From assembly GCF_019578655.1 (NCBI RefSeq), contig NC_063258.1, positions 4,447,283-4,511,282 on the forward strand: a stretch of DNA of 64,000 nt. Direction: 5' to 3'. Below, piece after piece: positions 48,256 to 59,929 of the stretch (positions are counted from its first letter, which is position 1; every line of letters starts with the position of its first letter). Source of the stretch: Ricinus communis. Its lineage: Eukaryota; Streptophyta; Magnoliopsida; Malpighiales; Euphorbiaceae. A program made the translations under genes and the position numbers. Under the pieces are notes generated by a model. That model saw nothing but the letters and a program-made list of their open reading frames with translations. It made no database searches and had not been told where the DNA came from.

Positions 48256-51200
48256 ACTTCAAGAAAATTCGTTTTTCTTGACACACAGTTGCTAGAACCA
48301 GGTATTGGGTGCTCCAAATTCAACTTCGATCAAATATGTCTTAATTGATTGCCTCCCATTTAAATATGCATCAGACATTCTGAATTCAAATTGGTACTTC
48401 TCTTTGGAAGTGTTCAGCAAATGTTAATTATGACTCTACCTTGAAGAGACGAGAAGCCAGGTATCCTGTTATTTTATCATACACTAGCTTATCCGTTACC
48501 TGTCATTTTCCTTTCCCCAAAGCCAGCCTAAGTTATCCATGTTAAAATAGCAGCTATAAAATTCCTCTTATCTTATTTTTTGTTTTCTTAAAGGATTTCG
48601 GTTCAGTTACTGTTGTGCCCATTATTTAGCATGGATAAAGTTATAACATTAATTATATAACAGTTACAGCTGTTAATTAAGCTTCAATTGTCAACAAAAT
48701 TTTTTTAATTATTGTTGCTTAACTTCTAAGCTAAAAGCAGTTATGTCCGCAGATCACTTGTAATTTTAAAGATGCAATGTGATTGTGCTTGCTAAAAGCT
48801 AAACCCTGGCTCACAAGACTATTCTTAAGTTGTTTTAGTGTTTCATTAAAAAGTAAGATTAAAGTGACTGCCTGTTATATGTCAGCTTGGGGGCTGGCAG
48901 GATGCAAAACCTCATTTGAGCCTGAATTATATCCTTGCTGTTTTTGAAAGGCATGATTATCAATAAGAGGATTCTTACCCAAAATACTCCAGTTGGCTGA
49001 TCTGAACTCAAAACAGTTCTGTTCATTATATTCTGCTTTGTTTTATTTCCACAACCTCATTCCTGACGCTGATTCTTCTTTTAGCAGCTTGCTGTTACTA
49101 TTGGTGTTGTAGGATAGTTATCTGATAATGTTATGCACTGCAATGAAGGAATTTGTGAAGGCAATTTACTAGCAACATCAGGAAAACATCCACAATGATT
49201 CTGAAGTTTAATTCTTAGGGCGCATTGCCTTCCAGGCAGTAATGACTGTTACTATATTATTTGTAGGCCGTGATGCTTTCTGGGCTGGAATTTTGTGTAC
49301 TAATTTAACATGGAAGAGAGGAGTCAATAGGACTTGTAGTAGGACCATTAATCTTTGTTTTGTATTATTATCAGTATCACCTTTTTCTTTCTCCCTTTTG
49401 ATCTTTAGGAATTCACATCCCTCTTCTTTAGGATATGGAGGAACAGACGCATACCTCCTACCTCATAACATTATTTAATAGGAATCAGCCTGTCAAATTG
49501 GTTGCACGTTGTCTGATACTGCGTTTGTGCTGAAAGAGGATTATGAGCTCATCTTATCCTATAATTTGTCTGATTAGTCATGCTGTTCAAGCGAAATATA
49601 TGGTGCTTGTGTTCTGTTAGGAGGACCAGTTCAGGATTCCTAGTTTGATCTGCCAACTTTCTGCATTTCTTGGGCGAAAATGTCACCTGGAAACCACTTC
49701 TTTTCCTGTACGATATTGGACATTCCTGTTTTGTACACAAGGAGCTAAACAATGAAGGGCATCAACTGTCTGCAGCATAATAGTTGCAATTACAGGGTCG
49801 GGGCATCTATATTGAATTACAATGGATCTGTATGACAGTCACCGCCAAAGTGGAAGACTATGAAGAAAGAAACATTTAACTGTTCTCATTTCCAATCTCA
49901 ATCATTCCCCTCACTCCCAAGGACTTCTCTTGTAGTGGCTACCTAAAAACTTACGTTAAAAACATCATTAAAAGAAAACGGAATTAGTAAAGCAACAAGA
50001 TAAAAATGAATAGAAATTCATTGGGTTGCCTTCCAGTAAACACTTTTACAGTCTCTAGTTTGACTTTTGCTCTAACTTTGGTTTTCTTTAAAGTGTTATA
50101 TGTATATTAATCTAGAGAAGATTTTTACTCGGGTCGATCTTGTACAATGAACCACATCAAGTGATTGCAGCATAATAATTGCACACAGGGCTCAGGTCAT
50201 TACATTGACGACTTGCAATGGCCTGACATGCACGAAGGCAAATGGAACATTTGATATCTTAGGTCCCAACATCAGCCGTAATATTTGCCTTCATTCGAGC
50301 TGACTTCCTAATATATATGGGTGGTTTTCTGGCGTCACATGACACCACCGCTGACATAATTTACTCCTTAATAGTACTAACTGGGCCATTATTTGGTATT
50401 CCATGATGACAGGTGGTAAATTTCACCCTTATCTTTTTGTCCATCTTAATCCATTCTTATTATATATATATATATACACACTTAATAAAATAGATATATG
50501 GGTTGTAAAAGAGTATTAGGAAAATTACCCTTATTTGTATGAGTTGGGTTAAATTTTATATGAATATCTACTAATTAACTTTCTCATCAAATTGTTTTGA
50601 ATTATTTACGAAAATCTTCTTTTTAAAGGTCCAATAATATTTTTACGAAAATCTACTAATTAACTAAAATTTTAAATAAATATCTTTTCAAATTAAAATA
50701 TTAAATTGTGAAGCAAGGTAACCTATATTTCAAAAAAAAGAAAAGAAAAAATAAATAAACTAACAAATATTTGGACCATCATACTTGCTTATTTTTGCCA
50801 TTTTCAAAATTCATAAATTTTGAAGAAATTTTTTTAGTCATAGTATCTTTTGGAAAATCTATTCCATATAACAAAAGGTGGCAAAAATTAAAAAAATTAA
50901 ATCAATTGGAACCGAACATCAGTGGCTCTGTTAAATAGAAAATAAAATTCTAAAAATATTTAATTAATAAAATACAGAAAGTTTAAATTCCAATACATGT
51001 GAAACTTAAGAAGTTTCAATTTGACAACATAAAAACTACTCTCTTTATTCTTAAATAAGTCCACTTAAAACTAATGCACAAGGATTAAAAAATAAATTAA
51101 ATTATTTCAATTATAATTAAAAATAATCTTATATGAACAAAATATGAATTTATTAAAATACATAAAATTTCTATAAAATTCTTTCTCACTTTATTGAATT

Positions 51201-52184
51201 TTTCTTTTCCTACTCTATTAATACTTTCTCTCACAATGAATACAAATCAAATTATAAAAAAAGTAATTAATAATATTCTATTAGTTGCTTAAAATAACAC
51301 TTAATTTAAAATAAAAAATTTTCTTTAAAACGATAGTTATTTCAAAATGGAGAAAATAATATACTATAATTTATAAAGGAGATGAGTGGTTAAATAGTTC
51401 AATTAAATTCATCAAATTTTAATTTAAAAATGTGGAAATAAGACAGATTTGTTGTATAAAGTTTTTTTAATAAATTTATCATGTTTGTCCTTTATAGAAA
51501 TACACGTATATATCTTGACACATAATCGATATTAATTGCATCTTAAAAAGTAGAATATTAATTACATTTTAATATTTTATTAATTAATAAATTAATTTTC
51601 TAATTTTAGAAAATATTATCTTAAATTATATTTTAATATTATACTTAATACTAAATTATTTTTTAATTATATAATAAATTTTTAATTTAAAAGATAGTAA
51701 TATCAATTGCATTGATAGTATTAATTCATATAATACTAAAATCAATTAATAAATATTTCTCAAATAATTTTATATTATTACACTAATAAATTTTTAAAAT
51801 TTTAACAAAATTAAGAATAATATTTAAAAATAGTTAGTTTGCTATTATTTTTAAATATTATTAATTAATGTTAAATATTAAGAATTTTATTAAATTATAT
51901 TTATTAATTATTTTATATCGAAATAATAATAACGGTCTTGCAATGAACAGACTAGTTTTATTAATTATTTAAATTAAAAAAAATCATAATAAAAAAAGAC
52001 AACATATTTCTAGAAATAGCTACGACTATACGAAATAATGCTACCTTAAATAGAAAAATAAATTGCTACAAATGAAATGAATAGCATTTGTTTATCATCT
52101 AAAGATGTCATAAATTGATCCAAATTCATCTATATTTGATGTCTTATTATTACGATTTCCGTGGTGCAACGGTGAGGAATTTTC
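48256..52184. other. Intergenic region between UBP and receptor kinase genes
   Basis: No credible gene on either strand. The first several hundred bases are probably the UBP 3' untranslated region. A mixed-composition part (about 48900-50400) holds only short open frames with no recognised domain, and from 50460 onward the DNA is AT-rich. An unannotated non-coding transcript cannot be excluded. Confidence 0.6.
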
Positions 52185-54223
52185 TCATCTTTCATTACCA
52201 ATTATACCTGATGCACTTGTTGACAAAGATTCATCAGTCAACGATTGATCGAAAGATGACAGGTCTTCTTCCTCGGAATCAGCATCCCTGATATTATTCA
52301 ACTCTTTCACTACTTGTGTCATTTCAGGACGTTTTTCAGGGGACTTTTCGCAGCAGCGGATTGCAACTTGCAGTAGTTTTAGCATTCCAGGAGCTGAATT
52401 TCTTTGCACTGATATCTCAATGTCGAATATCTCAGCTGTCCATTCTTCCCTGACTGCTCTGTGAACCCAACTGCAGATATCCACTCCAGTAGTTCCAGGT
52501 GGAGCTGAGTGAGCTGATACTCTTCCTGTCAGGAGTTCTAAAAGAAGGCAGCCATAACTCCAAACATCAGATTTTCTAGTAACCTTCTTGGAAGTATGAT
52601 ATTCAGGCGATTTATAGGAAGCCATACGGTTGGAAGCAATAGTAAGTGCTATCAGTGAAGTCAGACCATGGTCTGAAACAAGAACCATTTCGTTTTCATC
52701 CAGAAGAACATTTGATGATTTCAGGTTCCCATGTGGGACGATGCTTTGTGACTTGTTGAGGTGAAGGTATTCCAGTGCTCTTGCTACTCCTCGAGCAACT
52801 GATAACCTTGCATTCCATCTAAATGGGATCCTGTCATTGTTGCCTCTTCCACCTTTATTGTCAATTAGTTCAGAATACAGTCACAGACAATCCAAACAAA
52901 GATGCATAGAAAAATAAACAAGAAGATGCAAGAAAATAAAATACCATGAATGCGGTTAAAGACGTTTCCTTTCTCTGCAAATCTGTAGACCATCAACTTC
53001 TCCTCCTTGGAATAGTAATAGGCAAGAAGGGGAAGCAGATTCGGGTGCTTCTGATCCGCAATTATATTCGAATGCTTCCTGAATTCCTCACTAGTTAATG
53101 GTTTCAAATCCCTTAAACGCTTGACAACAACTGCTGGCATCCCTTCCATCATTGCCTTATAAGTATTTCCAAAAACCCCTTTGCCTAATCCTTCAGCAGA
53201 AGCTTTTAGAAGATCATTCAGTTTGAATTTTACATTCTCCTGCAAGAATATCAGGTTTCCTTTCTCTTCTCCTTCTACAACAGCTTCCTTTCCATGTGCA
53301 TATATGGCCGCCACATTCATACTTCTATTTTGCTCAGTCTCGAAATCATCGTAATCTTCATCTGCCGACTGCTTCTGCTCTCTTTCTTCTGTGCCATGTT
53401 TCTTCAATATTTTCTTAAGCTTTCTAGCCTTTCTGAAGTAAAGAATGAAGAGCAAAATCACGGCGAGTAGACCAGCAACATCAAAAAGTAAGAACACAGT
53501 TCCCAGTTTATTAGGCTTGGAAGAACTATCTTTTTCAGGTTCAGAAGGAGCTGTAGTGTTACTATCAGCTGTGTCATTTAGATTATTGCAGGCAGTGTTT
53601 GTGGGTGGACCGCACAACTCAGAATTACTAGAATAAAAACCAAAGCTAAATGATTGCAAAATTGGAGTTTTTGGGATCTCACCCTGAAGATTGTTGTTAG
53701 AAACATCAAAAACTCTCAAGCTAGACTGGTTAAATTCTGGGATAGAACCTGTCAGGTTATTATCTTGAAGCTGCAATGACTCCAAGGAAACAAGACTAAG
53801 CAGCGAACGCGAAATTGGACCCTGAAACTTGTTGCCTGACAAATTGATTTCTCTCATTTTTGCATTCGAAGAGAAATTCATTACTTCTCCTGAGATTGAA
53901 TTGTTCTTGAAGCTCAGGATAGTCAGTTCAGTGAAGACAGAAAATGCATCAGAACGGACTGTACCTGTTAAGCCCATATCTTCCAAAAAAATTCCACTAA
54001 CTTTACCGTTGGCACATATAATTCCATACCACTGAGTAGGATACCGACGAGGGCACTGAGAGCCACTCCAATTAACATTCAGAAAAGGGTCATTGAAATT
54101 AGCCTTAAGAGCATAAAGGGCATCTCTTTCTAATTGAAGTTGAGCTTTAATAGGACTGCAGCGAAATGAACAAAGTAGTATCATCAGAAAAAAGAAATAT
54201 CTGAGAATTGAAAGAAAACCCAT
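52185..54223 (-). CDS. LRR receptor-like kinase, subfamily III, probable pseudokinase
   Basis: Two coding exons on the minus strand: 54223-52945 and 52852-52185 (GT-AG intron, phase 1), about 648 residues. I chose the ATG at 54223 (MGFLSILRYFFFLMILLCSF) because a signal peptide follows at once; an in-frame ATG at 54268 would add 15 residues. Counted from that upstream ATG, an LRRNT domain (NWSGSQCPRRYPTQWYGIIC) is followed by about five leucine-rich repeats, a Ser/Thr-rich juxtamembrane part, a membrane helix (residues 255-278), an acidic linker and a kinase domain. The kinase has the lysine (VVVKRL, K383), but HRD is replaced by HGN (HGNLKSSNVLL) and DFG by DHG, so catalysis is unlikely. Family members act as membrane co-receptors or scaffolds. 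The ligand is unknown. Confidence 0.93.
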
Positions 54224-54268
54224 TTTGTAAATTGAAGTGAAAATTTCATCTGTTGATTTGTTTGCCAA

Positions 54269-55917
54269 GAATTTTCAACAAGTAATAATGGGTTTTGAAA
54301 ACTTGGTGGAATCGACAGATATTCTAACAAAAAATGCTTTTGACAAAAAAAAAAATAACAAAAAATGCCTATTACAGCTAATGTTCTTTGTGGTAGACAA
54401 AAACAAGGAAGTTGTTAACTTTCTCTGATGGTTCCTTGTGCTATGAATCCTATGCATGTTATTTGACATCGTTGGATAAATTTTATATATCTATATATAT
54501 ACATATAGTCAACCTGAAACTTTCATAGCAATATTCACCATCTCAATCATTTTGTAAATTTGAACTCCAGACTTCACAGTCTTTTTCGCACTCAAAACTT
54601 CACAAAAGCGAATCTTATACTAATTAATTGCACCCAATTGGTGCAATCAAATATTTGATCAATCAAATACTTTCTTTCTTCTTCTTTTTTTTCTTTTTAA
54701 AATTTATGTTATTACTTGGTGGTACTTATTTGCCAAAATATATTAAGATGGAATGTCTTAGCCAAATTGAGAATGAAGGGAATGGTTAGAGTTGTAATTG
54801 TTTATTAAGATAGTATAATTTATAGCTCATTCCCACTCCCTTCATCAAATTGTTGGAACTTTAGGCAACAAGGCCCATAAATATGTCCACCCACCTTAAT
54901 AATGGAAAACCCAACTTCATGTCTTCCTTTGCTATAGGTTCTATAATTTTTGATGCTGAGTTTCTCTTGTCAAATTTGAAATAGGATTACATCTTCTCCT
55001 TAGAAGTTCACCAAATTAGTCCATGACAAACCATTCAATGTCAGGTCATGCAGTAGGGATGCTGTCTCTTAGCTGGACCAAACAAGACCCAACAATAATT
55101 AAGGAAAATAGAGGATCTCTTAATATTATTATTTAATATATTATATTATCTATTTATTGGATACAATTATAATAAATTAAATATTATTTTTTTCTACAAA
55201 AATTAGGACATTATTATTCATAAACCATAAAAAAATTCAATTCTCAATTCACATTAAATAAAAGAATATATAAAAAAGAAATAATCATTTTGATTCTCAT
55301 TCTTTTTTTCATTTTTATCTATTGCCAACCTTGAATCACACTAAACCAAACAAAATATAAAAGAACATAGTTATTTCCATTCTTCCTTTTCTTTTTTTTC
55401 TTTTTAATTTCTATTATCATTTCTACTGGATTTGAATCCAAACAGATTTTATGGAGAATAGGTGCAACAGCAATAATAAGGTCATTGCCAAAATGCATTA
55501 TTCATAACATCTCCATAAAACTTGACAATACAAAATAAACACCAAAAGAACTAATACAGTGAACTTCCTGGCCCTTGGAGTGGTAATAAGAACACAAGAT
55601 TTTAGCATTCACATTGACACATTTATATGGTTCAAAAATAAAATGTAAATAGTAAAATTAAAAAATATTAAAATAAAATGTAATTAATAAAAAGTAAAAA
55701 AATAAAAAAATAAAATTTTAAAATAAAATTTAAAAAAATTTTAATACTATAAAATATATTGACAAATTAATATAAAATTTCTAAATAAATTTTATTTATT
55801 TTTCTAAAAATTTAAATTAATTATATTTAATTTTATATAATTTAACTATATAACTTAACCTTTAAAGCATATAAATTTTATAAATTTTATCAACATCAAT
55901 CAAATGTTTGAATATGT
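54269..55917. other. Intergenic region upstream of the receptor kinase gene
   Basis: No gene seen. A TATA-like AT stretch at about 54480-54510 lies some 260 bases upstream of the chosen kinase start and could be its promoter, but the area is AT-rich. The rest is AT-rich non-coding DNA. Confidence 0.5.
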
Positions 55918-55923
55918 TTGAAT

Positions 55924-56100
55924 CAAGGTCCACCGACCGAACCCAGGATTAACATTCAGATGGACCGAACCGAACCAAGGATTGATATTCGGATAGAGCA
56001 TGCGAAGGTTCAAGGTCCACCGACCAAACCCAGGATTAACATTCAGATGGACCGAACCGAACCAAGGATTGATATTCGGATGGAGCATGCGAAGGTTCAA
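55924..56100. repeat. 87-bp tandem duplication with open reading frame
   Basis: The block starting CAAGGTCCACCGACC occurs at 55924 and 56011 with only a few differences; a third, degenerate copy may start near 56098. The unit also has an internal half-repeat (ACCCAGGATTAACATTCAG and ACCAAGGATTGATATTCGG). Because 87 is 29 codons, a plus-strand frame (55918-56280, 120 codons) repeats a 29-residue pattern with PRINIQMDRTEPRIDIR. No family was recognised, and there is no other evidence that it is translated. Confidence 0.85.
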
Positions 56101-56280
56101 GTAGACCTACCTTACAAAGGATTATTTGATATTAAAGTAGAGCGAACCAAGGATCATGTAAGCGACCAACCAAATAACAGACAACAGCATAAACTGAAAC
56201 AGCTAAAATTTATCTTCTGTGGGAAGGGCCAAAACAGCTCTTATATCAGGCATCAGACAGAAGATGTGGCCCTGAAATAA

Positions 56281-56946
56281 GTAACCTTGGTGTAAAATTA
56301 GACCATGCTTAGGAAAGGGTTCCTTTTTCCCCCCAAATTAGCTTACAGTTTCACTGTAGACAAAAGTAAAATAGGAAGGTAAAATCCACCCATTTTGGTA
56401 ACAATTACCATCATTGCAGTTACTTTGTAAGAGACATGCAATGAGTAAAGTATTAGTACTATCATAATTCTGATATGGTAACTTGGACTGCCATTTTTTT
56501 TACCCCTTTGAATCAACGCTTACCTGATGCTATTTCCTGTCTTCAAAAAGATTCTCTTAAATTTGTTCATGAAAAATTGTGCAAAAGCTCACTTTCAACT
56601 TAATTTGGTTCCAATTCTTTACTCAAAAACAGTTCAATTTGGCTGTGATATTTTCAAACCACCCAAAACTACACTAAAAACCAGAAACATCAAATGCATG
56701 TGATATGTGAAGGAGCTCAAATCAATAAATGAACAAAACATGAACCTGGTACCATAATATACCACAACACAAGTTATAGGGAGAGCCACAAAATAATTCA
56801 TATCTACTTTCAGTCACACTCTCATCAAGAGAGCTACTGCAAAAGATTTCAAGAAACCCAAAATACCCAAATATAAGCTAACATCAAGTAAGTTCCTCAT
56901 ATGATATATCCTCTCTGCTCAGAATCCAAAATGGTACCATGGTTTT
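56281..56946. other. Region downstream of the lipid-transfer gene
   Basis: No gene seen. The right-hand part is probably the 3' untranslated region of the lipid-transfer protein gene, which ends at 56947. Confidence 0.5.
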
Positions 56947-58271
56947 TTAGAAACTGGAGAAGGATGCAATTACAAAGCCAATGACTAGAGTTCCAACTGA
57001 GATTGTTAGTCCATGGGCACCTCCTTCTGCTGGAGATGGTGCTGGTGCTTGCTGATTTGCTCCTGGGAACACAGTAGGTGCAGAAGCAGTAGATGGAGAT
57101 GCACCTAAACACCAATTTAACCAATTTCAAAAAACAAGTTATCAACTTTACCATAAGAAAGTGCTAAATTTGCAGTGCAATCATCAATTCCCATTAAAAC
57201 AATTCACTATAACAATGATGAGTCAGATAAAGCATTCAATATATTGACCAACTGACATTTTGTTCATTTATTGACACATACCCCAAATAATCCAAAATCT
57301 GTTCTAGCAAAGTGTCAAAGAAAATCACCATCATTTTATTATTTTCATTTTATTTTCTTGAAAAGTGCAGATAAAAATAGATTTAAGAAAAATGAAACAG
57401 AGATGAAACAGATTTTGAATTCTAGTAGCCAATTCATTTTGAAGCTTTTGTTGCAAAATACCATTTATTCTATAAAAAAAAAAAAACACATTGAAATTGT
57501 TTTTTCAGATTCAGTTACACCTTTCTCTGTCTCCCTCTCTCAGAAATTAGAACATTTATAGCAGCAACAAAAACCTTTAGAAAAAATAAATTTCTTTCTT
57601 TAAAGAAAACACAAGAGTAAATAATTGTCTTTAAAACCATATTTATTCAACTCTTAGAATGCATGAATGGAAAATTGCAAGAAAGATGACATTTTTACAA
57701 TTAAATATAACTAACCCAACAAAAAGAAACCATTTTTATAATCAAGAAGCAGATCAGAACATACCAGGAGCACCAGCAGGAGTCAAAGCCACTGCAAAAA
57801 CCCAAGAAAAAAAAAACCAACAAAATCAATAAACTAAAGAGAACCCACAACAGAAAAAAGGAAGAGAGAGAGAGAGAGAGAGAGAGACTAACATCCACAG
57901 TTAGAAACAGAAGGGGCGTGAATTTTGCAAGCAGAAGGCAAAGAAAGAGCCTTTGTAACATTCAAAACAACACCCAATTGGGCACTACTTTTAAAAGCCT
58001 CACAAAGGCATTGAGCATCAGTTTTCAAAACAGTTTTCAAGCCAGAACAACAAGTCTTTTCTGGTTTTGTTGTAGTGCTATCATTTGACACATAAGACAA
58101 ACAATCAGCCATATTCAACACCAAAGTAGAACAATCAACACCAGATGAAGAAGCAGGTGCTTGTGCTGGTGCTGGTGCTGTTGCTGCATGGTGGGGTGTG
58201 GCACCATTAACAGCAACAACAGCCCAGATTGAGAAAATGCAAAGAACAGCAGAAACAACAGCTGATGCCAT
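56947..58271 (-). CDS. GPI-anchored non-specific lipid-transfer protein (LTPG type), three exons
   Basis: Coding exons on the minus strand: 58271-57893, 57791-57765 (only 27 bases) and 57104-56947, giving 187 residues. The start [20 protein letters not shown] was chosen because the signal peptide begins there; the upstream in-frame ATG at 58403 would add an unlikely 44 residues. After the signal and an Ala/Pro-rich stretch comes the eight-cysteine lipid-transfer fold ([20 protein letters not shown]). A proline-rich, arabinogalactan-like tail ([10 protein letters not shown]) and a hydrophobic C-terminus typical of GPI-anchor signals follow. Such proteins sit on the outer face of the plasma membrane and help export cuticle and wax lipids. 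All introns are GT-AG. Confidence 0.92.
57862..57887. repeat. GA microsatellite beside a splice donor
   Basis: About twelve GA units on the plus strand (CT in the gene sense) start five bases into intron 1 of the lipid-transfer gene. The distance from the donor GTTAGT is small enough that length changes could affect splicing. Confidence 0.9.
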
Positions 58272-58403
58272 ATTTTCAGGGAAATGGGTTTTGGGTAGTG
58301 TGGGTGAGTGACTCTGCTCCTTGGTTGTTTCTTTTGTAGAATTGAGGAGTGGGCTTTGTTTGGGAGATAAATAATGCGAGAAAGTGGAGGGGTGTGAATA
58401 CAA

Positions 58404-59423
58404 AAGTTAGAGAGAGAAAGTGGTTTTTCTTTTATTTATTTATTTTGAAATGAAGGGTAGAGAGAGAGAGGCGTGTGGAAAGGCAAGTCGGTGCAATGAA
58501 GAGAGAATTGGATACGTGTAAAACATTCCATGTTACACTTTTAATGGGCATTGGCTTTTTTCTTTTTAAAATCTTTTAATCTAAATTCAAAAAATAAAAA
58601 AATTAATTTATAGCAATTAATTTTGTTCTCTTTTTGTTATTTTTTTCTATGGAATCTCTAATTGATTTTATTGCCTTAAAAACACTGGTTTGAGTCTTTC
58701 ACCTTATCAAGAAAATTCAAATCTTTACAATCTTTTTTTTAAAATTTACATGATTTCAAAAAAATTTATTCTTTTTTTCACATAATAAAATAATTCTAAT
58801 TTTACAATTATAATATTTAAAATATATTTATTTGTAGAAGTTAAAATGAATTGAATAAAGATTATTTATTTAATTTGATAAAATTATATGAATAATTAGA
58901 ATTTTAATATATTTTTAAAAAATTTAATTAGTTCAAACGAATTAGAAGATAGATGGAAATAAAATAAATCTTGTGAAGGAATTAATATTATAATAATATT
59001 GAAATATTTTAATTATATAAAATATTTATTATTATTTTTACATATAAATTTTTTATATGGATGAAATTCTAAATTTGTAATTTTAAAATTAATAAAATAA
59101 ATCATAATTTATTTTAATTATTATTATTATTAGTTGTTTTGTACCACATTATGAACACAATAATAAAAGATTTAAAACAAAATATTGCATTTGTTATATA
59201 TTCTAATGTAACATAATTTATATATATTTTGGATTAATTTCAAGTCTAACTAATTTAGACACAATTTATTCTTTTTTATTATTTTATATAATAAATTATT
59301 TTTTTAACAACTAGTTTTTAATAAAAATATGTATAAATTAAGGATAAAAAACCAAATATTAACTTTTTAATTAGTGATTTCATTTAGTCCCCGACTAAAT
59401 ATAATAAATGTATATATATTTTA
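58404..59423. other. Gene-free AT-rich stretch upstream of the lipid-transfer gene
   Basis: Contains the presumed promoter of the lipid-transfer gene (58272-58600, with AG-rich runs). Beyond that it is AT-rich DNA without a recognised feature. Confidence 0.5.
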
Positions 59424-59601
59424 ATTTTTTTTTTATTTATTGGAGGGCTAATAGGTCATGGACTATACAGCAGGAGATAGTCATTCCCATATTCTCGCCA
59501 TAAAAGTGAAAACTCACCTAGTGCAAAGGAGAGAACTCGAACTCGATACTTCTCACTCTAAAAAATAAACGTTTTTGCCATTTGAGCTAGGTCTGAAGTC
59601 T
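59424..59601 (-). mobile_element. tRNA-derived SINE
   Basis: On the minus strand a polymerase III promoter is visible: an A box TAGCTCAAATGG (59589-59578) and a B box AGTTCGAGTTC (59543-59533), some 35 bases apart. A unique body follows and ends in an A-rich tail (AATAAATAAAAAAAAAATT, complement of 59421-59440). Total length is about 175 bases, usual for plant SINEs. AT-rich flanks prevent a sure target duplication. SINEs are copied by LINE machinery, and LINEs are present in this genome. The B box has a few mismatches, so it is not a functional tRNA gene. Confidence 0.8.
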
Positions 59602-59929
59602 ATATATATATATTAGTTAAAAGACTAAACTAAACAATTAATATATATATATTAAAAAGATAAAAAGATAAATTTTAAAAGAAATTTTTATTTATTATTT
59701 CTATATTAATTATTTTATATTATTCAATAATTAATATTAGGATATCTATTATATATACATATAGATAAAGTTATTATCTCTTTATATAGTTTTAAAAGAA
59801 AAAAGAAACATTGTAGGAATATTGGTGGCTATAAGGGAATAATAAAATCTAGGATCTTTGTTTTCTATTAACTGCTTTACTAGCTAATTGTTGACTAGAG
59901 CTGTTACCAGTTATGCTGGTATGCAACTA
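59602..59929. other. Presumed 3' flank or LTR of the copia element
   Basis: Lies just after the RNase H end of the copia polyprotein. Its 3' LTR should start here, but a matching 5' copy is outside the window, so the borders cannot be set. Confidence 0.35.

Noticed and set aside
49242..49478. Small plus-strand gene downstream of UBP
   Set aside because: No domain, no start or splice context, and it ends in low-complexity text.
59533..59589. Functional tRNA gene
   Set aside because: A and B boxes are present, but no cloverleaf with paired acceptor arms can be drawn, and a SINE body and tail follow.
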